A stretch of DNA of 64,000 nt from an uncultured Erwinia sp. (GTDB lineage: Bacteria > Pseudomonadota > Gammaproteobacteria > Enterobacterales > Enterobacteriaceae). Shown piece by piece: positions 1 through 9,824 of this stretch (position 1 is its first letter; each line of letters begins with the position of its first letter). The notes below the pieces were generated by a model, which saw only the letters and a list, made by a program, of their open reading frames with translations, was not told the DNA's origin and did no database searches. The stretch is taken from NCBI GenBank assembly GCA_945290265.1, contig CALYQW010000005.1, forward strand, positions 62,001 to 126,000, given 5' to 3'. A program made the translations under genes and the position numbers.

Positions 1-1
1 T

Positions 2-1243
2 GAGATTAATACACCGGGCGAAGAGAATAGCGCCATCACGCAACTGGAGCAGGATGGTATCACCTATGCTTCATTTGCCCTTGACCAGCTGGATTATGAC
101 CTTTATTACCTGCAATTTTCTAATGCCGTACTCTGGCCGGCGTTTCACTATCGCCTCGACCTGGTGGAGTACCAGCGCGATGCCTGGGAAGGTTATTGCC
201 GGGTAAATATCCAGCTGGCGCAGCGGTTGCTGCCTTTGCTGAAACCGGACGATATCCTGTGGGTGCATGACTATCATCTGCTGCCGTTCGCCGCGGCATT
301 GCGGGCAGCGGGTGTTACCAACCGTATCGGTTTTTTTCTGCATATCCCGTTCCCATCCGCAGAGATTTTTAATACGTTGCCCTGCCACCAGCCACTGCTC
401 GAGATGCTTTGTCATTACGACCTGATAGGTTTCCAGACCGAAAATGATCGTCAGGCGCTGCTGAACAGCCTGGAGTCTGTAACGGAATTGCAGGGCGAGG
501 GGAAACAGCATCAGGCGTTTGGACAGCGCTTCAGCACCGAGGTTTACCCGATAGGCATTGAGCCGGACAGCATTAAGAAAATGGCGGAAGGGCCGATTCC
601 GGCCAAAATGCAGGCAATGAAGCGTGATCTGGGCGATGCGAAAAATATCATTGCCTGTGAACGCCTGGACTACTCAAAAGGTTTGCCGGAGCGTTTTCTG
701 GCTTATGAAGCCTTGCTGGAAAACTATCCGCAGCATCACGGAAATATTCGTTATTCTCAGATTGCGCCGACGTCGCGCGGTGACGTACAGGCCTATCAGG
801 ATATTCGTCACCAGCTGGAGACGGAAGCCGGGCGGATTAACGGCAAATATGGCACTTTGGGATGGACGCCACTCTATTACCTTAATCAGCATTTTGACCG
901 GCGGCTGTTAATGAAAATCTTCCGTCTGACCGATATCGCGCTGATTACGCCACTACGCGATGGCATGAACCTGGTTGCCAAAGAATATGTGGCGGCGCAG
1001 AACCCGGTTGACCCGGGGGTTCTGGTGCTGTCACGCTTTGCCGGTGCGGCCAATGAGCTGACCTCAGCGCTGATCGTCAATCCCTATGACCGCCACGCAG
1101 TGGCAGAGGCGTTGAACCAGGCGCTGACCATGTCACGCAGCGAGCGTATAGATCGCTATAACCAGATGATGACGGTGCTGCGTAAAAACGACATTGTCCG
1201 GTGGCGGGAAAGTTTTCTCGCCGATCTGCGTGCCCTGGTGTAG
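2..1243 (+). CDS. otsA: Trehalose-6-phosphate synthase OtsA (5' end outside window)
   Basis: OtsA joins UDP-glucose to glucose-6-phosphate to make trehalose-6-phosphate, the first step of osmotic and cold-stress trehalose synthesis in the cytoplasm. The reading frame is already open at base 2, so the gene enters from the left; about 414 codons are visible against roughly 474 in E. coli OtsA, so the first 60 or so residues are missing. Family signatures (GT20) in the visible part include [42 protein letters not shown] and [16 protein letters not shown], the last in the nucleotide-sugar binding half. The stop is TAG at 1241-1243. An ATG at 164 could be mistaken for the start, but conserved OtsA sequence lies upstream of it. 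Next gene on this strand is flhD; the uspC gene that separates otsA and flhD in E. coli is absent. Confidence 0.95.
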   Translation, partial: EINTPGEENSAITQLEQDGITYASFALDQLDYDLYYLQFSNAVLWPAFHYRLDLVEYQRDAWEGYCRVNIQLAQRLLPLLKPDDILWVHDYHLLPFAAALRAAGVTNRIGFFLHIPFPSAEIFNTLPCHQPLLEMLCHYDLIGFQTENDRQALLNSLESVTELQGEGKQHQAFGQRFSTEVYPIGIEPDSIKKMAEGPIPAKMQAMKRDLGDAKNIIACERLDYSKGLPERFLAYEALLENYPQHHGNIRYSQIAPTSRGDVQAYQDIRHQLETEAGRINGKYGTLGWTPLYYLNQHFDRRLLMKIFRLTDIALITPLRDGMNLVAKEYVAAQNPVDPGVLVLSRFAGAANELTSALIVNPYDRHAVAEALNQALTMSRSERIDRYNQMMTVLRKNDIVRWRESFLADLRALV

Positions 1244-1599
1244 TGATTCAGGCAAGTGATATTTATGGCTGTGCAGCAGACACACTGTAACGGCTCAAGT
1301 TTACACCCTGTCACGGGCAGAGCGGGAGATGATGCCAGTAATTGTACAGATTGCTGGCTTTATCCATAACGTTATACCAATTGCAGTGGTGGAATATCGG
1401 GAGAAAAAATAAATTAAAAAAATAAAGCGCTGTCAACAATTGTCAATAACAGTAGGAAGTTATGTTAAATACCGCTATTATTAATCTCTCTGATGTAATA
1501 TCTCTTTGCATACCCCTCCTTTTCCTGTAGATAAACTACGAATTCTTTACGTAATTCAGTCACTGCCCATCAGTCAATCTATCGTAGGGTTACAATAAC

Positions 1600-1713
1600 A
1601 TGCGAAATTATATTAATGACGCAGATTCTTTCTGGAAGATATTAACGCTGGTGATTAATGCAATTATGGGCTATTTGTCTGCATTTGATATGAAATTTGG
1701 ATCATTGAGCTGA
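1600..1713 (+). CDS. Possible 37-residue peptide, unknown
   Basis: An ATG at 1600 opens a 37-codon frame ending in TGA at 1711-1713. A weak purine stretch (TAGGG) lies 10-14 bases upstream. The product would have a short hydrophobic centre (KILTLVINAIMGYLSAF), which could be a membrane segment. I do not recognise the sequence. Open frames of this length occur by chance in AT-rich DNA, so this is only a candidate; it may be leader RNA of flhDC instead. Confidence 0.2.
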   Translation: MRNYINDADSFWKILTLVINAIMGYLSAFDMKFGSLS

Positions 1714-1871
1714 AAGTTGCACCTGTAACAGGGAGCGAGCTTCCACTTTGAACTGGTGCGTTTTTAGCTTTTAACTGAGACGCAGGTTACAAAAACAGGC
1801 TTGTTAAGAATTTTTGTATTGAAATCCTGCAACTGAACTAATGGTTTTTGGGCGGAGCATGGGTAAAAAAC

Positions 1872-1885
1872 ATGATCTGGATCAA
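1872..1885. promoter_or_regulatory. FNR-like palindrome upstream of flhD
   Basis: The sequence ATGAT-CTGG-ATCAA matches 9 of 10 specified bases of the FNR consensus TTGAT-N4-ATCAA. It lies about 310 bases before the flhD start. Seen directly; a role in oxygen control of motility is inference. A single 10-base match could arise by chance. Confidence 0.35.
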
Positions 1886-2202
1886 GTTTTATCCAAAATT
1901 TTGACTCTTTTAAGTTGTATATGGAAATAAGAGGGGCTAAAGTTGCGATGTTTTCGGAATAGTCCTACCAGAGTGTTACAGAACGTCACCGACAGGATCG
2001 CGGGAGTAGATAACTGGATGGACATCAGCATCACCCGCTATAACAATTTCATGTCCTGGTTTTTTTAACTGAACCAGATAATAAAAAGTCAAGGTCTGGC
2101 CCGTGCCGCTCAGTCTTTTTAGAAAACTATGAATTTTTACCAGCGGACAGGCTAGTGGTACTGAACCATTATCTCAGGAAGTAAACTATCAGGATGAAAA
2201 AA

Positions 2203-2550
2203 ATGGATACATCCGAAGTAATTAAACATATTTACGACATCAACTTATCTTACCTGTTACTTGCACAGCAGTTGATTAATCAGGAAAAAGCTTCAGCAAT
2301 GTTCCGCCTGGGGATTGATGAACCTATGGCGGATACCCTTGCCCGACTTACTTTGCCCGAAATGGTAAAGCTGGCCGAAACTAACCAACTGGTTTGCCAG
2401 TTTCGTTTTAACGATCATACCACGATCAGCAGGTTGACCCAGGAATCACGTGTAGACGATCTCCAGCAGATCCATACCGGGATCCTGTTATCCAGCCGTT
2501 TATTACGTGAAGTTCCCGCCTCTAATGATGCGGCGAAAAAGAGGCAGTAA
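2203..2550 (+). CDS. flhD: Flagellar master regulator subunit FlhD
   Basis: FlhD pairs with FlhC in the FlhD4C2 complex, which activates class II flagellar promoters with sigma70 RNA polymerase. The protein is about 115 residues, helical, and carries the conserved blocks [40 protein letters not shown] and [14 protein letters not shown] chose the ATG at 2203 because MDTSEV aligns with the E. coli start MHTSEL and CAGG lies 9 bases before it. An in-frame ATG at 2194, with AGGAAG 12 bases upstream, would add three residues (MKK). FlhC follows after 4 bases, so the two are co-transcribed. Confidence 0.95.
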   Translation: MDTSEVIKHIYDINLSYLLLAQQLINQEKASAMFRLGIDEPMADTLARLTLPEMVKLAETNQLVCQFRFNDHTTISRLTQESRVDDLQQIHTGILLSSRLLREVPASNDAAKKRQ

Positions 2551-2554
2551 GTAA

Positions 2555-3133
2555 ATGAGTAACAAAAGTATTGTCCAGGAAGCGCGTGATATTCAGTTAG
2601 CAATGGAGTTGATCACCCTGGGCGCGCGTCTGCAAATGCTGGAAAGCGAAACCCAGTTGAGCCGTGGCCGTTTAATCAAATTATACAAAGAACTGCGCGG
2701 CAGCCCGCCGCCAAAAGGGATGTTGCCGTTCTCTACTGACTGGTTTATGACCTGGGAACAAAATATTCATGCCTCAATGTTCTGTAATGCCTGGCAGTTT
2801 CTGATCAAGAGTGGCTTAAGTCAGGGCGTAGATGCGGTAATTAAAGCCTACCGTCTTTATCTTGAACAGTGTCCCCAGCAGGATAATGTTCCGCTGCTGG
2901 CATTGACCCGTGCCTGGACGTTGGTGCGGTTTGTGGAAAGCGGCATGCTGGAACTGGCTGACTGTAATTGCTGCGGTGGCAGTTTTATCAATCATGCTCA
3001 CCAGCCGGCTGGCAGCTTTACCTGCAGTCTGTGCCAGCCGCCTTCTCGTGCAGTAAAAAGACGTAAACTTTCAAATATTATTGCCGATAACAGTGCACAA
3101 CTGCTGGATGAACAGATAACGCAAGCCGTTTAG
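2555..3133 (+). CDS. flhC: Flagellar master regulator subunit FlhC
   Basis: FlhC is the zinc-containing DNA-contacting partner of FlhD. At 192 residues it has the same length as the E. coli protein. The zinc site is visible as CNCC-GG about residues 137-142 and CSLC about residues 156-159, followed by the basic tail SRAVKRRK. It starts 4 bases after the flhD stop. Its last 70 bases contain a sigma28 promoter for the downstream mot operon, and a strong hairpin terminator follows the stop codon. Confidence 0.96.
   Translation: MSNKSIVQEARDIQLAMELITLGARLQMLESETQLSRGRLIKLYKELRGSPPPKGMLPFSTDWFMTWEQNIHASMFCNAWQFLIKSGLSQGVDAVIKAYRLYLEQCPQQDNVPLLALTRAWTLVRFVESGMLELADCNCCGGSFINHAHQPAGSFTCSLCQPPSRAVKRRKLSNIIADNSAQLLDEQITQAV
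3064..3090 (+). promoter_or_regulatory. Sigma28 (FliA) promoter inside 3' end of flhC
   Basis: TAAACTTT (3064-3071), an 11-base spacer, then GCCGATAA (3083-3090): 7/8 and 8/8 matches to the FliA consensus TAAAGTTT-N11-GCCGATAA at the right spacing. It faces motA and would start transcription near 3097, before the flhC stop codon. From memory, the E. coli motAB-cheAW promoter also lies in the end of flhC. Confidence 0.8.
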
Positions 3134-3156
3134 TGTTCGCCGAATGGAATGAATCC

Positions 3157-3187
3157 AGCAGCGACCAGTGGTCGCTGCTTTTTTTTT
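3157..3187 (+). terminator. Rho-independent terminator after flhC
   Basis: A perfect 10-bp stem (AGCAGCGACC / GGTCGCTGCT) with a 3-base loop is followed directly by eight to nine T residues. This is a textbook intrinsic terminator. It lies between the sigma28 promoter inside flhC and the motA start, so mot transcripts must read through it or begin later. Confidence 0.85.
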
Positions 3188-3265
3188 GTTCCGCAGAAAG
3201 CGAAACAACGGCGTTATCGGGATTCATCCTCCCTCTTATCACTTAGATAGAAATAAGGGTTTCTT

Positions 3266-4150
3266 GTGCTGATTATACTGGGTTATATCCTTGTCCTCGG
3301 GTCGGTGTTGGGTGGCTACGCGCTGGTGGGCGGCCATCTGGGCGCACTATATCAACCTTCCGAACTCCTGATTATCGGGGGAGCCGGTATCGGCGCATTT
3401 GTCGTTGGTAACAATGGTAAAGCAATCAAAGCAACGCTGAAGGCGTTGCCGCTGTTAATGCGTGGATCAAAGTACAACAAAGCGATTTATATGGATCTGA
3501 TGGCGCTGCTTTACCGTCTCATGGCCAAGTCACGTCAGCAGGGGATGCTTTCGCTGGAGGCTGATATCGAAAATCCACAGGAAAGCGAGTTATTTACTGA
3601 ATATCCGCGTCTGCTTGCCGATAAAAGATTAGTGGACTTCATAACTGACTATTTGCGGCTGATGATTAGCGGAAATATGAACGCCTTCGAAATCGAAGCG
3701 TTGATGGACGAAGAGATCGAAACTTACGAGCACGAGTGTGATGTGCCGGCGACTGCTCTGGCAACGGTCGGTGACTCGCTGCCAGCTTTCGGGATCGTCG
3801 CGGCAGTCATGGGGGTGGTACACACTCTGGCCTCCGCAGATCGTCCTGCCGCTGAACTGGGGGGGCTGATTGCGCATGCCATGGTGGGTACCTTCCTCGG
3901 TATTCTGTTGGCTTACGGCTTCGTATCGCCGCTGGCGGGCGTACTGCGTCAGCAGTGTGCGGAAACCACCAAGATGATGCAGTGCATTAAAACTACGTTA
4001 CTTTCCAGTCTTAACGGTTACGCGCCGCAGATTGCGGTGGAATTTGGTCGTAAGACACTGTATTCCACCGAACGTCCGTCGTTCACCGAACTGGAAGAAC
4101 ATGTGCGTAATGCCAAAAACAGTAAGCAGACATCGGATCAGGACGCATGA
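3266..4150 (+). CDS. motA: Flagellar stator protein MotA
   Basis: MotA forms the inner-membrane ring of the proton-driven flagellar stator around MotB. The 294-residue product has four predicted membrane segments (two near the N-terminus, two around residues 172-190 and 200-222) and a large cytoplasmic loop. The prolines essential for torque, P173 in DSLPAFG and P222 in FVSPL, are in place. The start is GTG at 3266, matching the E. coli MLI start; AAGGG lies about 9 bases upstream. The gene overlaps motB by ATGA. Confidence 0.96.
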   Translation: MLIILGYILVLGSVLGGYALVGGHLGALYQPSELLIIGGAGIGAFVVGNNGKAIKATLKALPLLMRGSKYNKAIYMDLMALLYRLMAKSRQQGMLSLEADIENPQESELFTEYPRLLADKRLVDFITDYLRLMISGNMNAFEIEALMDEEIETYEHECDVPATALATVGDSLPAFGIVAAVMGVVHTLASADRPAAELGGLIAHAMVGTFLGILLAYGFVSPLAGVLRQQCAETTKMMQCIKTTLLSSLNGYAPQIAVEFGRKTLYSTERPSFTELEEHVRNAKNSKQTSDQDA

Positions 4151-5457
4151 AACATAACGACCATCCCATCGTTGTTGTAAAACGGAAAAAGGTAAAAAAA
4201 CACGAAGGATCCCATGGCTCGTGGAAGATTGCCTACGCCGATTTTATGACTGCAATGATGGCGTTTTTTATGGTGATGTGGCTGATTTCGATCTCTAATC
4301 CCAAGCAGCTGATGCAGATTGCCGACTACTTTAAAATGCCACTGAAAGTGGCGCTCACCGGCGGCGCGCGCAACAGTGACAGTGAGAGTCCGATTCCTGG
4401 TGGTGGACAGGATCCAACGGATAAAAGCGGCGAAGTGCGTAAAGAGCCTAATATCGACGAACAGAAACGGGCGCTGGAAGCCCGGCGGCTGGCGAGTCTG
4501 CGTGAACGCCTTGACCAGTTGATTGAAGCCGATCCGCGTTTGCGCGCGTTACGTCCCCACCTGCTGATTAATCTGGTGGAGCAGGGGCTGCGTATTCAGA
4601 TTATCGACAGTCAGAACCGGCCGATGTTTAAAACCGGTAGCGCAGAGGTCGAACCCTATATGCGCGATATTCTGCGGGCAATTGCACCGGTACTAAATTC
4701 GATTCCTAACCGCATCAGCCTGGCCGGTCATACCGATGATTATCCTTATGTCAGCGGTGAGCGGCTTTACAGTAACTGGGAACTCTCCACCGATCGTGCC
4801 AATGCGTCACGCCGTGAACTGGTAGCCGGTGGGCTGGATGACGACAAGATGCTGCGTATTGTTGGGATGGCTGCGACCATGAAGCTGAAAAATCGCAGTG
4901 GTGATGATGCGGTGAACCGTCGTATCAGTTTGCTGGTATTGAACCACGATACTGAGCAGCAAATTGAACGGGAAAATGGGGAAAGCGACAGTGCGCCGTT
5001 GAGCGAGCTGGATAATCTGAAATCGGTTAACGCCCCACAGCAGCCCGGCACCAGTGCCACCGGCTCAGCGACGGCGTCCCAGGCGGCAGACACTGGCGTT
5101 AATGCGTCAGCTCCGCAGCCCGCGGGTAGCGGACAGCAGAAAGCCGTATCCGCAGTCAGCACGGTTGCGCCTGTTCCGGCACGGGTAACAGCGGAAAGCA
5201 CCACAGCCTCAACCCAAGCAGCAGGCATGGCCGCAAAGGTCACTCCAACTGCGGCGGCATCAGCTGAATCACAGACGCAGTCATTGCATCGTCAAGTCAC
5301 CCGGGTTAAGTCTGACGGCACCACGACAACAGTTGTCACATTATCAGCCACTTCCGCAGTTCAGGATAATCAGTCACCAGCGGATGAACCTGCCAGCAGT
5401 GCAGTACCTGTAAAACTTTTATCTGCAGTACCGGCGGCTCAGGCCGGCAGCGATTAA
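4147..5457 (+). CDS. motB: Flagellar stator protein MotB with long C-terminal tail
   Basis: MotB is the plug and peptidoglycan anchor of the stator. A short cytoplasmic N-terminus and one membrane helix carry the proton-binding aspartate D32 in [13 protein letters not shown] periplasmic OmpA-like peptidoglycan-binding domain follows, around residues 145-265 ([25 protein letters not shown]). At 436 residues it is much longer than the roughly 308 of E. coli MotB; the excess, about residues 290-436, is a low-complexity tail rich in Ala, Ser, Thr, Val and Gln. The start overlaps motA by four bases and cheA follows after 16 bases. Confidence 0.95.
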   Translation: MKHNDHPIVVVKRKKVKKHEGSHGSWKIAYADFMTAMMAFFMVMWLISISNPKQLMQIADYFKMPLKVALTGGARNSDSESPIPGGGQDPTDKSGEVRKEPNIDEQKRALEARRLASLRERLDQLIEADPRLRALRPHLLINLVEQGLRIQIIDSQNRPMFKTGSAEVEPYMRDILRAIAPVLNSIPNRISLAGHTDDYPYVSGERLYSNWELSTDRANASRRELVAGGLDDDKMLRIVGMAATMKLKNRSGDDAVNRRISLLVLNHDTEQQIERENGESDSAPLSELDNLKSVNAPQQPGTSATGSATASQAADTGVNASAPQPAGSGQQKAVSAVSTVAPVPARVTAESTTASTQAAGMAAKVTPTAAASAESQTQSLHRQVTRVKSDGTTTTVVTLSATSAVQDNQSPADEPASSAVPVKLLSAVPAAQAGSD

Positions 5458-5473
5458 CCTTCAGGGTGATACC

Positions 5474-7450
5474 GTGAGTATGGACTTTAGTGATTTTTAC
5501 CAAACGTTTTTTGATGAGGCTGATGAGCTTTTAGCAGATATGGAGCAACATCTGCTGGCGCTTGATCCACTACAGCCTGATGCAGAACAGCTTAATGCCA
5601 TTTTCCGTGCAGCTCATTCGATTAAAGGCGGAGCAGGCACCTTCGGTTTTTCAGTCTTGCAGGAAACCACGCATATTCTGGAAAACATTCTCGATGATGC
5701 TCGTCGCGGCGGAATGCAGCTGAGCACAGAAATCATCAACCTGTTTTTGGAAACCAAGGATATTATGCAGGAACAGTTAGATGCCTACAAAAACGCGGCT
5801 GAACCCGATGCGGAAACCTTTGACCGTATCTGCCGGGCTTTGCGTCAGCTGGCTCTGGAAGCAAAAGGGGTAAGTCCGGAAGCCGAACCGCAGGTAAGCA
5901 GTGCCCCAGCTGCACCCGTTGCCAGCGCAGCATCAGGCAGGCTGCGCATTCGACTCAGCAATCTGAAGCCGGCAGAGATCAAGACGATGCTGGAAGAGCT
6001 GGGCAACCTGGGGACAGTCACCGACAGTATTAAAGGTGAAAACGCACTGGAAGTCACTCTGGATACCCAGACATCCCGTGACGACATTGTGGCGGTACTC
6101 TGTTTTGTGCTGGAAGAATCACAAATCAGCTTCCCTAAACCGTCAGACCAGGCCGTTGCTGTGGCGTCAGCACCTGTGGCAGAGCCGTCCCCGGCGCCGG
6201 TTGACACCAAACCCGCACCCCGTCCCGAACCGGTGAAAAAACCGGCAGCCAAAGCCGGTGAATCAACCAGTATCCGTGTAGCAGTGGAAAAAGTTGACCA
6301 GCTGATTAACCTGGTGGGAGAACTGGTGATTACCCAGTCGATGCTGGCGCAGCGTACCGATGGACTCGATCCGGCGGTCAATGCTGAGCTGATCAATAAT
6401 ATGGCGCAGCTGGAACGTAATGCCCGCGATTTGCAGGAATCGGTGATGTCGATTCGTATGATGCCGATGGAATATGTCTTCAGCCGCTTCCCGCGTCTGG
6501 TACATGACCTGGCGAGCAAGTTACACAAAGAGGTCGAACTGACGCTGCTGGGCAGTTCAACGGAACTGGACAAGAGTCTGATTGAACGCATTATTGACCC
6601 GTTAACTCACCTGGTGCGTAACAGCCTCGATCACGGTATCGAAACCCCGGAAAAACGCCGTGAAGTGGGTAAAGCCAGCACAGGCAATCTTACCCTGTCC
6701 GCAGAGCACCAGGGTGGCAATATCTGCATTGAAGTGCGTGATGACGGCGCCGGCCTGAACCGTGAGCGTATTCTGGCTAAAGCCCGCTCCTCCGGTTTAC
6801 CGGTCAGTGACAGCATGAGTGATGAAGAAGTAGGCATGCTGATCTTTGCCCCCGGCTTTTCTACCGCTGAGCAGGTCACCGATGTTTCCGGACGTGGCGT
6901 CGGCATGGACGTGGTTAAGCGAAATATTCAGGAGATGGGAGGCCACGTTGAAATTGTCTCGAAACAGGGCAAAGGCACCACTATTCGTATCCTGTTACCG
7001 CTTACCCTGGCCATTCTGGACGGCATGTCGGTACGGGTGGCGGATGAAGTGTTTATTCTGCCACTGAATGCGGTGATGGAATCCCTGCAACCACAGGCCG
7101 AATTACTGAAAGCCCTGGCGGGGGGGGAGCGGGTACTGGAAGTGCGCGGTGAATATCTGCCGCTGGTGGAAATGTGGAATCTGTTTGACGTGCAGGATGC
7201 AAAAACTGAACCGACTCAGGGCATTGTGGTGATCCTGCAAAGCGGTGGAAAGCGCTATGCCTTGCTGGTTGATCAGCTGATTGGACAGCATCAGGTTGTG
7301 GTAAAAAACCTTGAGAGTAATTACCGCAAAGTGCCAGGGATTTCAGCTGCCACTATTCTTGGCGACGGTAGTGTGGCACTGATTGTTGACGTGAGCGCGC
7401 TACAGGCACTGAACCGTGAAAAGCGTGCGGCAGAAGCCCTCGCCGGATAA
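5474..7450 (+). CDS. cheA: Chemotaxis histidine kinase CheA
   Basis: CheA autophosphorylates under receptor control and passes phosphate to CheY and CheB. The 658 residues show the usual five domains: P1/HPt with phospho-accepting H48 in AAHSIKGGAGTFGF; P2, about 157-230, for CheY/CheB docking; Pro/Ala linkers; P3 dimer domain from about 262; P4 ATPase about 350-510 with HLVRNSLDHGIE (N box) and DDGAGL and GRGVGMDVV (G boxes); and P5 CheW-like about 515-655. The GTG at 5474 gives MSMDFSDFYQTFF, as in E. coli. A run of eight G residues lies in the P5 coding region (7120-7127). cheW follows after 21 bases. Confidence 0.97.
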   Translation: MSMDFSDFYQTFFDEADELLADMEQHLLALDPLQPDAEQLNAIFRAAHSIKGGAGTFGFSVLQETTHILENILDDARRGGMQLSTEIINLFLETKDIMQEQLDAYKNAAEPDAETFDRICRALRQLALEAKGVSPEAEPQVSSAPAAPVASAASGRLRIRLSNLKPAEIKTMLEELGNLGTVTDSIKGENALEVTLDTQTSRDDIVAVLCFVLEESQISFPKPSDQAVAVASAPVAEPSPAPVDTKPAPRPEPVKKPAAKAGESTSIRVAVEKVDQLINLVGELVITQSMLAQRTDGLDPAVNAELINNMAQLERNARDLQESVMSIRMMPMEYVFSRFPRLVHDLASKLHKEVELTLLGSSTELDKSLIERIIDPLTHLVRNSLDHGIETPEKRREVGKASTGNLTLSAEHQGGNICIEVRDDGAGLNRERILAKARSSGLPVSDSMSDEEVGMLIFAPGFSTAEQVTDVSGRGVGMDVVKRNIQEMGGHVEIVSKQGKGTTIRILLPLTLAILDGMSVRVADEVFILPLNAVMESLQPQAELLKALAGGERVLEVRGEYLPLVEMWNLFDVQDAKTEPTQGIVVILQSGGKRYALLVDQLIGQHQVVVKNLESNYRKVPGISAATILGDGSVALIVDVSALQALNREKRAAEALAG

Positions 7451-7471
7451 ATAAAGATAAAAGGTTGAACG

Positions 7472-7969
7472 ATGAATGTAATGACTGCCGCGCAGAAGCT
7501 CGCTGGCGAAACCGAAGGGCAAGAGTTTCTGATTTTTACCCTGGGAGAGGAAGAGTACGGTATTGATATTCTGAAAGTCCAGGAAATCCGTGGCTACGAT
7601 CAGGTAACCCGTATTGCCAACACACCAGATTTTATTAAAGGCGTGACTAATCTGCGCGGAGTAATTGTACCAATAATTGATCTGCGCATTAAATATGCCC
7701 AGGCCGGGGTGGAATATAACGAAAACACCGTGGTCATTGTGCTTAATCTGGAACAGCGCGTAGTGGGTATTGTCGTGGATGGCGTTTCTGATGTGTTATC
7801 TCTGACGCAGGATCAGATCCGTCCGGCACCGGAATTCGCGGTGACGATGTCAACGGAATATATGACCGGACTTGGCGCACTGGGTGAACGCATGTTAATC
7901 CTTGTGGACATTGAAAAGCTGCTGAGTAGTGAAGAAATGGCTCTGGTCGATACCTTACGTAGCTCCTGA
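7472..7969 (+). CDS. cheW: Chemotaxis coupling protein CheW
   Basis: CheW links chemoreceptors to CheA in the polar signalling array. The 165-residue protein is a single CheW beta-barrel domain with [33 protein letters not shown] and [10 protein letters not shown], and is close to the 167 residues of E. coli CheW. AAGG lies about 7 bases before the ATG. It is the last gene of the mot-che operon and is followed by a strong stem-loop. Confidence 0.97.
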   Translation: MNVMTAAQKLAGETEGQEFLIFTLGEEEYGIDILKVQEIRGYDQVTRIANTPDFIKGVTNLRGVIVPIIDLRIKYAQAGVEYNENTVVIVLNLEQRVVGIVVDGVSDVLSLTQDQIRPAPEFAVTMSTEYMTGLGALGERMLILVDIEKLLSSEEMALVDTLRSS

Positions 7970-7990
7970 GGTTTGTCAGTATATAAATTT

Positions 7991-8025
7991 AACCCGCAGG
8001 CAGGCTGACTATTTGCCTGCGGGTT
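7991..8025 (+). terminator. Stem-loop after cheW
   Basis: A perfect 12-bp inverted repeat, AACCCGCAGGCA (7991-8002) and TGCCTGCGGGTT (8014-8025), with an 11-base loop. There is no T-run on the plus strand, so it may be a Rho-assisted terminator or a transcript-end stabiliser between cheW and the first receptor gene. Confidence 0.5.
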
Positions 8026-8177
8026 ACAAGGATCCCTGTCAGAAAATCCTCAGTGCTAATACTGGCGAGCTTCAGGTTTGACTGACAGTTATTTTCAGGA
8101 ATTGAAACTATTGCAGGATGTTTGTCAATCAGGCCTGCATCTGTCCGGATATAGCAGATAACAGTCAAGGAAATAAG

Positions 8178-9824
8178 ATGTTTAAAAACACGAGAGTATT
8201 TACCGGCGTTATGCTGGTGCTGATCATTTTTGGTGCCTTATTATTAGCAATCAGTGGACTTTTTTATAACGCAATTAAAAACGACAAGGATAACTTCTCA
8301 GTTTCTCAGCGTTTACGCGCACAGCAAACGGAAATAAACCAGGCCTGGAATGCATTATCTCAGGCACGTACCGATCTTAACCGGGGCGCGACCTATATTC
8401 TGACCAATGGGAGTGCGCAGACGGTGGCAGAACTGGTTAACCGGGCCCGGCAATCTCTTACCGAAAGCGATAAACATTATGAACGCTGGCTGGCACTGAT
8501 CCCGATATCAGTAGGCGAGGATCAATATGACCGTGAATTACAGAAACGTTTTAAGGAATATAATAACGTTCTGCATACCCTGAGCGACGTTATCAAAAAC
8601 GGTAATGCGAGCGCCTTTATCAACCATCCTACGCAGCAGTATCAGGGCAGCTTTATACATGCGCTGGATGTCTGGAGCAAAGATCAAAATTCTCAGATTG
8701 AAAAACGTGTGGAGGAGAACATTAGTTCTTATAACCATTCTCTGATTATTGTTGGTGCTATGCTGTTGGTGACGCTGATTGTGATTGCAGGCACCTGGAT
8801 GATGATCCGCCGAATTCTTTTACATCCGCTAAGCGAAATCATGTCCTACATTGGATACATTACCAACGGCGATCTGACGCGTGAGCTGAATATCAGCGGT
8901 AAAAATGAAATGGCACAGCTGGCGTCGAGCCTGCGAGAAATGCAGCATGGCCTGGCACGTACCGTCAGTGATGTTCGTGAAGGAACCGATGCCATCTTCA
9001 GCGGTGCCAGTGAAATTGCTGCCGGCAGTAACGATCTTTCAGTGCGCACTGAACAGCAGGCCGCTTCGCTGGAAGAAACCGCCGCCAGTATGGAACAGCT
9101 GACTGCCACGGTGAAACAGAATGCCGAAAATGCCCGTCAGGCGTCATTGCTGGCCAACAACGCTTCTGAGATTGCACAGAAGGGGGGGCTGGTGGTGGAT
9201 GGCGTGGTGCAAACCATGAATGAAATTGCCGGCAGTTCGAAGAAAATCGCTGATATTACCAGCGTTATTGATGGCATTGCCTTTCAGACCAATATTCTGG
9301 CGCTGAATGCGGCGGTGGAAGCAGCGCGTGCCGGTGAGCAGGGCCGTGGCTTTGCTGTGGTGGCTGGTGAAGTGCGCAGTCTGGCACAGCGAAGCGCCCA
9401 GGCGGCGAAAGAGATCAAAGAGCTGATTGAAGACTCTGTGACCCGCGTTGACAGTGGCACCGCGCAGGTGGGCAGTGCCGGCGATACGATGGGTGAAATT
9501 GTCCATGCAGTTACCCGCGTGACCGATATTATGTCGGAAATTGCTTCGGCATCGGACGAGCAGAGCAGGGGAATTAGCCAGGTGGGTACCGCCGTCAGTG
9601 AGATGGATCGCGTTACTCAACAAAATGCCTCGCTGGTGGAAGAGTCTGCCTCTGCGGCGACATCGCTGGAAGAGCAGGCCAGCCGTCTCAGTCTGGCTGT
9701 TTCGGTGTTCCGTATTCGCGGGCAGGATCCTGCTGAGGTGAGTGCTCGTCCTGCGGTGGCGGTTTCGGCGAAGCCGGTGGCAGTCGCATCGAAGCATGAT
9801 GACGATAGTTGGGAGTCGTTTTAA
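8178..9824 (+). CDS. Methyl-accepting chemotaxis protein 1 (Tar/Tsr class, SWESF tail)
   Basis: This inner-membrane chemoreceptor has about 548 residues: TM1 near 7-30, a periplasmic four-helix ligand domain to about 188, TM2 about 190-212, HAMP, and the conserved signalling hairpin ([34 protein letters not shown]). The ligand domain keeps R64, N68, R69 and a PTQ motif but has Tyr, not Arg, at position 73. Its ligand cannot be read from sequence. The C-terminal CheR/CheB tether reads SWESF rather than NWETF. I chose ATG 8178, which has AAGGA about 7 bases upstream and aligns with Tsr and Tar; an upstream in-frame ATG at 8118 would add 20 residues that are not receptor-like. No consensus sigma28 promoter was found directly upstream. 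Confidence 0.9.
   Translation: MFKNTRVFTGVMLVLIIFGALLLAISGLFYNAIKNDKDNFSVSQRLRAQQTEINQAWNALSQARTDLNRGATYILTNGSAQTVAELVNRARQSLTESDKHYERWLALIPISVGEDQYDRELQKRFKEYNNVLHTLSDVIKNGNASAFINHPTQQYQGSFIHALDVWSKDQNSQIEKRVEENISSYNHSLIIVGAMLLVTLIVIAGTWMMIRRILLHPLSEIMSYIGYITNGDLTRELNISGKNEMAQLASSLREMQHGLARTVSDVREGTDAIFSGASEIAAGSNDLSVRTEQQAASLEETAASMEQLTATVKQNAENARQASLLANNASEIAQKGGLVVDGVVQTMNEIAGSSKKIADITSVIDGIAFQTNILALNAAVEAARAGEQGRGFAVVAGEVRSLAQRSAQAAKEIKELIEDSVTRVDSGTAQVGSAGDTMGEIVHAVTRVTDIMSEIASASDEQSRGISQVGTAVSEMDRVTQQNASLVEESASAATSLEEQASRLSLAVSVFRIRGQDPAEVSARPAVAVSAKPVAVASKHDDDSWESF

Larger units (their letters stand above)
1244..2193. other. Long flhDC upstream region
   Basis: About 950 bases separate otsA from flhD with no convincing gene. 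In E. coli the flhDC promoter region is a large regulatory hub, and a similarly long AT-rich stretch is seen here. Supportable content is one FNR-like palindrome (1872-1885), a possible 37-codon reading frame (1600-1713) and several A/T-rich blocks. I could not place a convincing sigma70 promoter or CRP site. No tRNA or strong terminator is visible. Confidence 0.5.

Noticed and set aside
8144-8161. GCAGATAA as the -10 of a sigma28 promoter for receptor 1
   Set aside because: At 11-base spacing the -35 region does not match, and the start site would fall on the ribosome site.
9144-9797. 217-codon open frame on the minus strand
   Set aside because: Antisense to the signalling domain of receptor 1; His/Arg-rich translation typical of a shadow frame.
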